NCBI GenBank assembly: GCA_003427395.1
Contig: BFEA01000155.1
Coordinates: 1,445,631 to 1,502,700 of the forward strand
DNA from: Chara braunii
Lineage: Eukaryota; Streptophyta; Charophyceae; Charales; Characeae
Direction: 5' to 3'
Length of the DNA: 57,070 bases
Shown here: one piece after another, positions 1 to 9,299 of the stretch
How positions within the stretch are numbered: the stretch's first letter is position 1
Layout of the letters: each line of letters starts with the position of its first letter
Position numbers and translations under genes: made by a program
Notes under the pieces: model-generated
What the model saw: the letters and a program-made list of their open reading frames with translations, nothing else
What the model was told of the DNA's origin: nothing
Database searches by the model: none

Positions 1-17
1 CTCTCTCTCTCTCTCTC
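1..17. repeat. (CT)n microsatellite at window edge
   Basis: The window opens inside a CT dinucleotide run. Together with the long poly(T) at the other end, this suggests that sequence boundaries here fall in simple repeats. Confidence 0.9.
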
Positions 18-312
18 ACGTGCCAGGTACTAACCTGTGAAGTTGGCGCTGTGCTGCAGGTACCTCGAAGACGGAGCTGGAGCTATGGCGCCACAGGTAA
101 GTCTCTCTGGCCTCGCCAACTCCCTCTCTCTCTCCAACGTTACTCTAGCTGCTAATAGCACCCAGCGCTGAAGGCTACTCCTAACGCTACTACTACTACT
201 GCAGCGCTCCTCCAGAGTGCTGCTGCCGAATCCTGAAGACTGCCACCTGCCTCCTGCACGTGAAGTGCCCGTGAACTGGGAAGTCCCTATGAGCTAGCTG
301 CAGCCTGCAGGG

Positions 313-340
313 CGGGCCAGTTCTATATATTGCTGGCCCG
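313..340. repeat. Short perfect hairpin
   Basis: CGGGCCAG at 313-320 is followed by a 12-nt AT-rich spacer and the exact reverse complement CTGGCCCG at 333-340. It is one of several GC-rich hairpins in the first 1.2 kb. No gene was found in 18-858. Confidence 0.7.
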
Positions 341-448
341 TCTGGGAGGCTGCTCTTGCCAATGCCGAAACATGCCAGACCCTGGCGTTGAAGTTCAAAC
401 AAAGGTTGTATTGAAATCCTCAAGGCGCTGCAAGGGCTTGTTACCATA

Positions 449-697
449 TGATGAGGGTTTCAGAGTACGGATATGATTTTGATCAACTTTTTAAATGTTT
501 TTTTTGTGTGCCTGAGTGTCAATTTAGTTGACCACTCAGCTTTATAGTACGGTGGATACATGGCAGGTCAACATCAGCCCAGGTTGATTAGGTTTTCTAC
601 TCCCCCTACTGCTGATTGCCTCTCCTCCTCATGGCACGATAAGGATCTACAGGGTAGACGATGAGGAACTCAGAGTATGGGTATGATTTAGGGTAGA
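449..697 (+). repeat. Diverged direct repeat pair
   Basis: A segment at 449-485 (GATGAGGGTTTCAGAGTACG onward) recurs at 660-697 as GATGAGGAACTCAGAGTATG, about 211 bp apart. The sequence after each copy also shares short words. No coding potential is seen. Confidence 0.55.
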
Positions 698-858
698 ATT
701 TTGGATTACGATGGGCAGTTAATCCCCTCAGTTGAGGGCAATCAATGCTGCTCATCAGTCGCCTGCCATGCTTGCGTGTCGCTTTTAATGGCTGGTCAGA
801 GGACCGACACGTGGCAGGCCTGCATGAGTTCGAAAGGTTCCTATAACAACCATTTTAC

Positions 859-912
859 ATGTCAAGGGACGCTGGAGCCGTTTTCCAGCAGGTGCTGCTC
901 CCCACCAATAGA
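859..912 (+). repeat. Dispersed GGGACGCTGG motif, copy 1
   Basis: This 50-bp motif contains a small stem (GCTGGA...TCCAGC) and ends in CCCCACCAATA. It recurs at 20290-20335, just before the 3' tail of LINE-B, and at 30233-30280. The LINE-B position suggests that it belongs to retroelement 3' ends. Copy 1 is followed by a long stem-loop and poly(A), as expected for a 5'-truncated retroelement tail. Confidence 0.6.
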
Positions 913-920
913 CGGAGCCT

Positions 921-1013
921 CCCCGAGCATGCTAGAGGTGTCTGCTTGTATCAGCACCTCTAGCATTTGCTCGGGTTGTTTCTTCTTCAACAAAAAAAAA
1001 AAAAAAAAAAAAA
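921..1013 (+). mobile_element. Stem-loop plus poly(A), probable truncated retroelement 3' end
   Basis: An 18-bp stem with a 2-nt bulge pairs CCGAGCA-TGCTAGAGGTG with CACCTCTAGCA-TTTGCTCGG around a 14-nt loop (about 921-973). It is followed within about 20 bases by roughly 22 consecutive A residues. A terminal stem-loop joined to a poly(A) tract is typical of LINE or SINE 3' ends. No upstream coding part was recognised, so this may be a solo tail. Confidence 0.5.
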
Positions 1014-1016
1014 GAA

Positions 1017-1182
1017 ACAGGCCCAAAAATGGCCTGTGCTAAACCTTGGTCTGGCGCCTGAGTTTCAGGAAAGGTCGAGTTTATGAGGGCCTGAAAATGG
1101 CCCTCGTTTTGAGGCTTTTGGCTGAAACGACACAGGGCCTGTAGGGCGCTTATTTTCCGTCTGGTCGGGCCCTGCAGGCCCA
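1017..1182. repeat. Cluster of three GGCC-type hairpins
   Basis: ACAGGCC-caaaaat-GGCCTGT lies at 1017-1037 and GAGGGCC-tgaaaat-GGCCCTC at 1085-1105. GGGCC/GGCCC pairs around 1167-1182. The first two share the loop end AAAAT and the same spacing, so they look like diverged copies of one hairpin unit. Confidence 0.65.
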
Positions 1183-1321
1183 TGTGGCTGCGCAGTATGC
1201 CACACTTTCCCTTTTCAAGGTTGGATCCTTTTCCTTACCTGGTTTTCTTTTCCTTTTGCCCGCTTGCACCGGGATCGAGTCTCATTTTCTTCCCTTTTGT
1301 ACCTTCTCTTGTATTACGATT

Positions 1322-1324
<3 letters not shown>

Positions 1325-1414
<90 letters not shown>

Positions 1415-1415
1415 N

Positions 1416-1473
<58 letters not shown>
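1325..1473. repeat. Compound (TG)n-(AG)n microsatellite
   Basis: A run of TG (1325-1362) passes directly into AG (1363-1473) with one ambiguous base at 1415. Open frames across it encode only Val-Cys or Arg-Glu repeats and are not genes. Confidence 0.95.
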
Positions 1474-1478
<5 letters not shown>

Positions 1479-1502
1479 ATTTTTTTTCACAAACAATCTT
1501 GA

Positions 1503-1548
<46 letters not shown>

Positions 1549-1582
1549 CATATTTTTTTTCACAAACAATCTTGAAGAAGAG

Positions 1583-1621
<39 letters not shown>

Positions 1622-1650
1622 CATATTTTTTTTCACAAACAATCTTGAAG
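1470..1650 (+). repeat. Three-copy tandem repeat of about 75 bp with internal (AG)n
   Basis: The unit is (AG)n, then a poly(T) stretch, then CACAAACAATCTTGAAGAAG. It occurs three times, each copy ending at an AAGAAGAG that begins the next AG run. Units differ mainly in the length of the AG run, so the dinucleotide run was duplicated together with its flank. Confidence 0.85.
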
Positions 1651-2077
1651 AAGAGCCTTCATCAAACCATGCAGCGGCAGACGTCTTCAGCATACTGCTT
1701 CCCCTGCGCAGCCCCTTGCGAAACAAATTGAACTGCTGCAGGGAGAGAGCCCCGCTTGGGTCCTGCACGTACACCCCATCCCCTCTTTGTTTGGCCTCCA
1801 TCCAAAATGACACTTGGACAACCAAATAGGTGGCGATCCTTCGCAAAATCTAAACGACCAATTGTTCTAAAACTCCAACCCCTGCTACACCCCTTTTTCA
1901 GATCCGAAAGTCTGTGCACCTTGACACAGACGGCGCAACTCACTATAGAACACCCTCAGGGCTGCGAGCTCCCAATTTGACTAGTCATGAAGTATTCACC
2001 AAAACTACTCAATTAGATGTTGTCGACCACGTGAAAGCAGGGAATGCAACCCTAAGGTAGCCAACACAATGGGACTA

Positions 2078-2086
2078 AGCACGCAC

Positions 2087-2160
<74 letters not shown>

Positions 2161-2190
2161 CTGAATGGCAAAAATGGACTAAGCACGCAC

Positions 2191-2236
<46 letters not shown>

Positions 2237-2260
2237 CTGAATGGCAAAAATGGAATACGG
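2078..2260 (+). repeat. Two-copy tandem repeat with internal (AG)n
   Basis: GGACTAAGCACGCACATG followed by an AG run and GGCTGAATGGCAAAAATGG occurs twice (about 2071-2177 and 2178-2252). The AG runs are about 70 and 44 bp. No gene is present in 1651-2260. Confidence 0.85.
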
Positions 2261-2560
2261 GTCAAATTGCGGCGTGTGAAATGATTTTTTGTTTTTTTAT
2301 ATATATTTTTCCTGGAATCATTCACAACAAAATCTACAAGCACTCCAATTTTCAGATCTTTCCCGCATACTGCTGAGCGCAAAAAATCACTGAAGTTGGA
2401 GTACTTTTTCTGTTTGCCCACACATGGCTTGAGTGGCAAAAATGAAAAATGTGCCGAATCAGAAAGGCGATTATTTGAATTTATTTCATGATTTTTTGAA
2501 AATTTTCTGATACTTTTCCTGGAAGGACCACGACCTAATCTATGGATTCTCACAATGAAG
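2255..2560 (-). repeat. Satellite-like repeat, inverted relative to 36.5 kb copies
   Basis: Read on the minus strand, this segment runs through GATTCGG, a T-rich stretch, AACTTCAGTGATTTTT, CGCTC and GTAGATT. The same series occurs in the same order on the plus strand at 36480-36850. Identity is moderate but collinear over about 200 bp, so these are diverged copies of one AT-rich repeat unit of about 210 bp. Confidence 0.6.
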
Positions 2561-3540
2561 GGATTGCATGTTGGCCCCTGCCCCAAAAGGATTTCAGAAA
2601 TGAATATAGTTTAGTTTAATATAAAAAAATAGAAAAATAATAATTTTCAGATTTTTCTGCAAATTCCTCCGAGAAAACAAAATGCCAAGTTGCATCTCTT
2701 GCAAATTGCGGGACTGGACCCGCAGGTACCCTCCACCTTGGACAGCCTGCACGTGGGACTCCCGACAACACCTCTCCTTTTTTTTCTTTTTTTCTTTTTG
2801 GAAAAACCAGGGTGTTGTAGGGGCCAAGGACCAGATCCGCGGTGATTGCTGGTAGCGGCAGCCAATGGTTGTCCTGACAGGATAGGCCACCTACCCTACC
2901 CATCCCCACGCTAAAACTCCCAGCGCACCCCCTGCCCCTACTATCCTACCTCAGTGTGACCAGCACTCACGACCATCACCCTACCAGTATTGAGGGCAAC
3001 TTGGACCAGACAGCAGTGACAAGCACCAGGGCAGTGCCAAGTTGCCAACCTCCTACCCCTAATGGAAGCGGAAGCAGAGGAACCTTGCCGTACGGGAACT
3101 TCGGACGCCAGGCTCATGCAATCTTGTACAGGCCCAATTCAGAGAGTCTACCCAGCAGGATTACCTAATCAAGGCAGGCCAACGCCCGCGGAGACATCCA
3201 ACCGTCCTTCCCCTAGCTTACCCACGGCCAGGGCGAACTCATACTCGCCGGAGCGACTTATATCCCTACCCTACCCTAGAGCTAAGCCATGCATGCGTAG
3301 ACCCCGTCATATACCTGATAGACCCCCCCAGCCCAGTATCGTAGTCATGTGTATATGTGTGTGGCCAGAGGCTATGTGTGTGTGTTCGTATGAGCCCATA
3401 GGGCCATATTTTTTGTGTCTGCCCGAAGGCTATGTGTGCTGTGTAACTATCGCGAGATATGTGTGCCCGAAGGCCAGATATGTGCAGTACTATGTAGAGG
3501 GAACTATGTGTTCGTTTTGAAGAGATAATAGGCCAAGCTG
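2561..3540. other. Non-coding, nothing recognised
   Basis: Six-frame reading gives only short unrelated open frames. A pyrimidine-rich stretch lies near 2775-2805. Near 3370-3490 there are loosely repeated words (CCCGAAGGC, TATGTGTG). No domain or structural RNA was recognised. Confidence 0.5.
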
Positions 3541-3562
3541 GACAAGAACCCCCCCCAAAGTC

Positions 3563-3640
3563 CCAAGCCAGACTGGAACCCGTGATCTATGACATGTGAC
3601 CTGAAGACTCTACCATTTGAGCGACAATCGCAAACAGCCC
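3563..3640 (-). mobile_element. tRNA-derived SINE fragment or tRNA pseudogene
   Basis: On the minus strand the order is a D-arm/A-box-like TCGCTCAAATGGTAGAG (about 3609-3625), then about 30 nt, then a B-box-like GGGTTCCAGTC. This is the internal RNA polymerase III promoter layout of a tRNA. The T-arm and anticodon stems do not pair well, so it is not a functional tRNA. A C/G-homopolymer stretch follows. Confidence 0.4.
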
Positions 3641-3989
3641 ATGTGTGATATCCCAGACTGGGGAGATCAACAGAAAACCAGCCACAAGCAGCCCGCACAG
3701 AATCAAGACCCCCCATACAACACCATGGACAACCCCTTGGGTGGTGCGCTGGCAGCGTCAGCCCAAGGGGGGGGGGGGGTCCAGCCGTGCGTCATTCTAA
3801 TGCCCTGCTGGTGTCCGTGCGCACTGAATTTTGCCAAGCCAGGGAAGTTGCATCCAAAAAGGAACAAGGAAAAAGAATGAAAAAGAAAAAAGGAAGAAGA
3901 ACAAAACGAATTTCCCCACCGTGATAACCATCAGATACATTCGATGAGGTGCTAGTGTGACCGTGCCCGTAGTGAGGACGTGTGTCCTG

Positions 3990-4115
3990 TAATTGAGGGC
4001 CGATACAAGATGCTACGACACTAGTTTATCCCACAAACAAGAGACAAAGAAGGAGAAAAGCAAGCATCCCTTATGCTCTGATTGAGGGCCGATACAGGAT
4101 GCTGCAGCACTAGTG
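3990..4115 (+). repeat. 34-bp direct repeat pair
   Basis: ATTGAGGGCCGATACAAGAT at 3992 and ATTGAGGGCCGATACAGGAT at 4082 begin two 34-bp copies that both end in CACTAGT, 90 bp apart. No associated gene is seen. Confidence 0.75.
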
Positions 4116-4289
4116 TGCGCTCAAACCCCACTGCTTGGCGGTGCTTGGCACCAGGAAAACATCCGCCAGCCCAGAATCGTAGCCGCCGGGAATGGGCAAG
4201 TGAAAAGGGACTCCACAGCCACAGCAATTTGCGGGACTTCCCAAGGTTCATGTTACCCAATCAGGAAGACTTTCCTTTTCGGGCAAGTT

Positions 4290-4432
4290 TGCCTCCACCT
4301 TTTCAGCACACCAACCAATCCCCGTGCAGAATAGCACACCAACCAATCCCCGTGCTTCCTTTCCGCACAGGATGGGTAAATCCAGACGGTGTGTTTGCCT
4401 ACCTGAAAGGAAGCACGGAGATCGGTTGGTGA
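4290..4432. repeat. Tandem copy plus inverted repeat
   Basis: CACACCAACCAATCCCCGTG occurs twice in tandem (about 4308 and 4337). The second copy plus its CTTCCTTTC extension is answered at 4403-4430 by its near-perfect reverse complement (GAAAGGAAGCACGG...GGTTGGTG). The arms are about 27 bp around a 36-bp spacer, so a strong hairpin is expected. Confidence 0.7.
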
Positions 4433-4539
4433 TTGGTTGGTCTGCTGAAAAAGCAGAGGTAGGCAGAGTGGAAACAAAAATGCTTCCATTTGCCACCAGC
4501 AGTGGAGTCTCGCAAAACGTCTTCCAAAGACGTGCCGCC

Positions 4540-4640
4540 ATCCAGTGGGGTCCCACTTTTCTCCACGAAACTCAGATCCCGCTTTTCTCCACGAAGGGCC
4601 AAAATTTGGGATCCCACTTTTCTCCAAGAAACTCGGATCC
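4540..4640 (+). repeat. Short tandem repeat (TCCCACTTTTCTCCA unit)
   Basis: Three diverged units of TCCC(A/G)CTTTTCTCCA(C/A)GAA follow one another with variable spacers containing GGATCCC. A 226-codon minus-strand open frame crosses this region, but its sequence is explained by the repeats and resembles no known protein. Confidence 0.65.
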
Positions 4641-4723
4641 CATCCCCGAACGTCGGGCAAGTGGAAACATTCTCGTATGTGGAGGCGAGAGCATGATTGC
4701 AGGGGCGGTGGTCCTTCCAATTT

Positions 4724-4770
4724 TCGGAACAGGTCACCCCCGTACCCTGCACCGTGAAAGAAGGAGCCCC
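4724..4770. repeat. Dispersed CACCCCCGTACCCT motif, copy 1
   Basis: TTCGGAACAGGTCACCCCCG TACCCTGCACCGTGAAA here matches a segment at 12018-12052 that differs at only a few positions. The two copies lie in unrelated surroundings, so this is a fragment of a dispersed repeat. Confidence 0.6.
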
Positions 4771-5224
4771 CAGCGCTAGTACCGGGCGGGCAGCGTAACG
4801 CTCCAGTATCCGCGTAGCTCCGTACTCTGTGCAGAGCGCTGTTCGCCCGCCGACCCCCGTCGCCGAAACGGGAAGTGGGAGGTAGGTTTGCACGCTCCGC
4901 AAAGTGAGCGAAGGCTTCGGCCTTGCCGCACAACCTACTCGAGCAGTCCTACCATAGCTGTTAGGGAAGAAGCAGGAGATGGCGCGCTCATAACCACCGC
5001 CACAACTGAAGTTCCAATCCGGAAGTTTTCGCGTATCCTACTTATCATGGTGAACCTCATTGAGGAGGAAGGACAGACGGGATGGAGTTACCTTAGGTAA
5101 ATGCCCAAGTCAGGGAGCTAGATCAAATCATCCGGTAGTAAGTATGATAAGAGGTTGCTCAGAACCTGATGAGTAGGAAAGAGGATTTGTCCCCGTGGTA
5201 TAAGGGAAAGGATATATTCCCTAC

Positions 5225-5870
5225 CGGGATAGGAAGTTCTCTTACCATGGCAAAAGAGTAGAACTAGGTGGAAATACTAAAGAAGTCGTCAAGCTCAATT
5301 GGGATTAGAGTTATGCTACTCGCATCGATTGATCTGAGAGTCGGAATCGATATTAGAATCCGGACTGGATATTCAGGAATTGCGACGGTAATGTTGGAAG
5401 GGAAGGAACGTTACCATAGGAGGGTAAACCCGGAAATTTTTACTGCAGAAACTGAGGCACGAAGGAGGGGAGATCTAGATCCTACCGAGAATGTAGGCAA
5501 AGCACGTGTTTGATCTACTGGAAGTAGTATTGCCTCTATCCAAGTAGTAATCAGATATCTCATCAGCATAAGTTCCTTGTCCATGGGAAACGGGTAGAAG
5601 TATGCAGAAGTATCAAAAAGCCGCCAAGCTTCATTGAGATCAACTTCAAGCTTCTCGCATCAATCTGAGAGTCGGAATCGTTCCTAGAGTCTAGACAGGA
5701 TATTCAGGAAAAGCGGCGGGAAACACAGGAAGGGTAGGAACTTTGCCATCGGAGGGCAAATAGAGCGAATATGTACCGTGGTAACAGAGGTAAGAACGTG
5801 GGGAGGTTGAATCTGACCAAGAATGCGGGCAAAGTGCACAAACGAACTATACCAGGAAGAAATATCGTCG
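5225..5870 (+). repeat. Two-copy tandem repeat of about 340 bp
   Basis: Copy 1 (about 5232-5568) and copy 2 (about 5569-5870) share ordered blocks: AAGTTC.CTT.CCATGG, AAAG..GTCAAGCT, CTCGCATC, CTGAGAGTCGGAATCG, GGATATTCAGGAA and a distal AATG(T/C)(A/G)GGCAAAG. Divergence is substantial, with indels, so the duplication is old. Neither copy has a long open frame. Confidence 0.7.
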
Positions 5871-6041
5871 TTATCTGAGAAGGAGAAGCAGGTAAAATAG
5901 GACCAGTGAAGCGAGTGAAGAGCCACGAATTAACAACAGCATCACGGGATCAAGCCGCACAGGGGAGAGGTGGAATGGGAAGATGGAGCAGATGTGACCA
6001 CCAGCCCCTCACGACCCAGGGAAGAAGCAAGAGTCCAAGGA

Positions 6042-7127
6042 TCAGTTGGAAGATGCTACGACGAAGGTACATGCCCGGACGACTTGGACTCTGCTGCCCC
6101 CTTGTTGTGGTTCTTGCATGTCGTGCGCATCATATCTTGCTAGTTCCCCCCTAACTGCCCATCTCCTGTTGTCCTCTTGTTGGTTGTTATTGGGCTGAGT
6201 GCTCCCTCCTTGTCTTCCGACATTTTCTTTGGTACCTTCCCCTTGTCGCTGTAGGTATTGTCTGTACCTTTCCTCGTGTCCTCCTGATCTCTCTTCACCT
6301 TGTCGTCCTCTTTGACCTCCTTGTCTTGCTCGTGGGCAGTTTCCCTCCGTGTGATAGTACCACTTACATCTTGCACACCAGTCGGTGTAAGGAGTGACAA
6401 CTTCGACCTTCCAGCGTTCACCCCTTCCCGATTCAATCGTCGGATCGTCATCAATTCGAACCCTTGATTCTGGAGGCATGTCCAGTTTTACATTCATAAG
6501 TTTGGGTCTCGATGGATCAAACTGAGGTGGGTGCATGTAGATGACTTCCCCAAACATCTTCCGGACTGCACTCTTTAAGTAGTAGTAGGCGTCCAAAGGT
6601 ACTCATAATGCTATTATCCAGAAATTTGTCTCTGCCTCCTGCAATCGGAGCATCTTCAACTCCTGCTTGGGAATTCACGGCTTGAGCAGTGCTACGTACT
6701 CCTGCCCTGACAACTTCAGTTTCGCCTCCCCCATCCCTATCATCCAATCAACCACTATCTTTGATTTTGCGACATACGGCAACACATTTGGACTTTCGAA
6801 TTTTATTATCCCTCTGCCCATCTCTGGATTAAAAATTTTGGCTGATGCCCATCCATTTTCGTATACTCTCACTAGGTCCTCTTTCACTGATCTGGATAAG
6901 TGTCTTGCCTCCCCTTGAAACACTACTATGATGGTTTTCTCTTTCAACCATCGTTCTTTTATCTCATCCACTGTTTTGTTCACCACGAATTTCCTTCCTT
7001 CCTCATCTTCCACCGGGAAGGAAATCAGGCGCCAGTCAGTTACCAGAGTCAAAACAGAGGTCCTAGAAGAAACGGTCAGTACTCGAGAGCAAGCGGACCA
7101 TGGAGGAGGGTTTCCCCCCCGCAACAA
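6042..7127 (-). pseudogene. LINE-A ORF1 N-terminal half (gag-like, CCHC knuckle)
   Basis: Two adjoining minus-strand frames (6675-7127 and 6042-6596) read as one broken protein. It contains WLKEKTIIVVF, then RVYENGW, and ends with a zinc knuckle whose cysteines and histidine fit C-x2-C-x4-H-x4-C (CARCKWYYHTEGNC). The same order (WLKDNAITIFF, RVYKNGW, knuckle) is found in LINE-B ORF1 at 13.1-13.9 kb. Non-LTR ORF1 proteins bind element RNA. The reading is interrupted by TGA codons at 6675 and near 6597, both plausibly from tryptophan codons. The downstream residues are hydrophilic and rich in R, G, Q and E. Confidence 0.75.
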
Positions 7128-7299
7128 TTTCGGAAGAAAATGGCGGACCGATCAGTTATCTGGAGCATCGGCATGGAATGTCAAACTATGACTACCCCAC
7201 TCACATGACGGGCTGGAACATCAATGGAGGGGCTCCGAACAGCCACCTACAACCCGACTTCGACCCAAGATTCAGAGATACACATGAGTCACTCAGATA

Positions 7300-8649
7300 G
7301 AACCAAGGACTTCCTCAGCTGAAGAAAGACCCGCACTGGGGCACCCAATAAGAGCAACACTTGGTGCACCCACAGTACCAACCACCAAAGAACACACAAG
7401 GCAGGTCCAGCGAGGAGGCTCTATTCGACAGGCAGCAGCATCACCTAAGATATCCACAACCAGAGTATGCAGCAGAGGAAGATTACAACTGGAGAGCATG
7501 AGCAGCACCACAACCAGGAGACTCAAGGCTCTTACCTTTTACACGGCAAGGCAGAACGGAATCTGAAGAAATTGTGTGGAGACCACGGAGAGAGGCAGCA
7601 TGGTGTGCGTGGGCAGAGGGAGACCAACCTGACACAGGAACGTAGAGAAGGGAACCTAACCAGTCAGTCAGGAGGGAGACCTCGGGAAGAGGGGAAGGAG
7701 GAGATCATCATCAGCAGGGTTCAACTCGTGAGAACGAAGGACGAACTGAAGACATCCAAATGGAGCTCTCCAGCTCAAGGATCTCCTCACAATCAAGGGT
7801 CCGAATGAGAAGTGAGGGGCAGGAGAATGGAAGAAGTAGGGGAAAAACAAAAGCGGTAAGGTCAAAATCAATTGAGAGTTGGCAAATGGAGGGGGAGGCA
7901 CTATGTCAAGGTTATGCCTAGAGGAGCGACAACGAACGAAGGTCATATCAAGGAGCCAAGTGGAAACCGTCTCCCGAGTGCATGTGCCCCTAATGTGCAC
8001 AACGACTCCAGATGCAATATACTTTCTGGGCACAACAAACGGAGAAGGTCAGCCAATAATCCCCTCATCGATGATAGAAAAGGCCCCCACTTCGTCAATG
8101 ATAATGCAGAAGACTAAGGAACTGTACGGGGAGCACGTCCCCGCGAGAATCATTCCAGATTCGAAAATGATTAGCCTCATCTGCGAGGCGACTCAAGGCT
8201 TCACCAAGTTCTACTTTCCACTAATGGACGCACGCATTCAGTCAGAGATTGCAAACACGCTAACTCAGGCCAGTATACGGTGGTTGTACATGAACATAGT
8301 CAGCGAACAGGGCTCACGCGAATTGGGAAGGATACAAGTGGTGTCAGGCATCAGTGGATTTATTATGTTGAATCTGAACTAGAAGTTGCTGGTCGAGGAG
8401 AACCTGCACTCGAAGTTCCTCTCCAGCAGCCTGGTAAGAAACTGGAGCGCAGTATCTCAGACAAACTCCTCCGGCGGCATCTCGAGAGGCAGCTCGAGAG
8501 GCAGCTCGAGAGGCAGCTCAAGAGGGAGATCCAGATCCCGCTCTCAAGCAGATTCGACGGCAAGACACCAATCAAGAAACAAAGGAGAAGCAACCCGCTC
8601 CCCCTGCATCCAACAAAAAGCAGAAGAAGAAACGATAACTAATAGATAA
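7300..8649 (+). pseudogene. LINE-A ORF1 distal part
   Basis: Plus-strand frames continue an ORF1-like protein: a charged linker (7467-7808), a folded-looking stretch at 7879-8382, and a low-complexity end at 8386-8649. The last contains a 15-bp tandem repeat (CTCGAGAGGCAGCTC, about three copies) that reads SRGS or LERQ depending on frame. Its position directly before the endonuclease matches LINE-B. No start codon was assigned because the N-terminal half lies on the opposite strand. Confidence 0.5.
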
Positions 8650-8650
8650 G

Positions 8651-9270
8651 TTGCGAGCGGCATCATGGAATGTGAGGGGCTTAGGGGATACGAATGGGAG
8701 GTCAAAAAGGAGGAGGATTAAAAGTTGGATTCATGATTGGAAGATCAACTGTCTTCTGATTCTGGAATCCAAACTGAACAAGCAGAAGGTAGGAAGGCCC
8801 ACAAATCTGGGCACCGGCGCAGGGCACTCGAGGGGGAATGGGCATCTTGCGGCACAAAGATCTGCAGGCAAAAATTTTAGAAGCAGAAGCGGACATATGG
8901 GGCAGATGAGCATGGATGCGCATTGAGGTGGCAAGGGAAGAATGGGGCATCATGACCATCTATGCCCCAACGGACCCGGGAGAGAGCTAGATTCCTAGCG
9001 AAACTGATGGTGAACATACGAAAAGTGAAAAGGCTTCTCATCACAGGAGATTTCAACCTCTCATTGGACGAAGCCCTCAAGACAGACTCACATTATGCAG
9101 ACAGGAAGGATGTTCAAACTTTTTTAGAGTTGTGCACCAAGCTTTCCTTGGGGGACCGTTCAGACTGTTGGAACCAGAAGAGGCAGGGTACACCTCGATG
9201 TCAAATAGGCACCCAGAATGAGGAGGGTGGAGGAAGGGGAAGAAGAAAGGTTTCTTGGAGTTCTGATTAG
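8651..9270 (+). pseudogene. LINE-A ORF2 endonuclease domain (APE type)
   Basis: The start reads SWNVRGLGDTNGRSKRRRIK followed by a leucine-rich strand and LESKL, the usual opening of the exonuclease-endonuclease-phosphatase fold in plant LINEs (SWNVRGLG...ETKL). A second block at 8962-9270 contains the LLITGDFNLSLD motif with the conserved GDFN. This nuclease nicks target DNA to prime reverse transcription. The frame changes between the blocks, and the C-terminal SDH motif is not found, so the domain is broken and truncated. Confidence 0.8.
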
Positions 9271-9299
9271 CATTCAAATGGAAACAACAACGCAGGGAC

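Noticed and set aside
1182-1575. Open frames over the TG/AG runs
   Set aside because: They encode only dipeptide repeats from microsatellite sequence.
4253-4933. 226-codon minus-strand open frame
   Set aside because: It spans tandem and inverted repeats, shows no domain, and overlapping frames of similar length occur in other phases.
5168-5190. CTGATGAGTAGGAAAG, hammerhead-like
   Set aside because: There is no room for a stem II between CTGATGA and GAAA.
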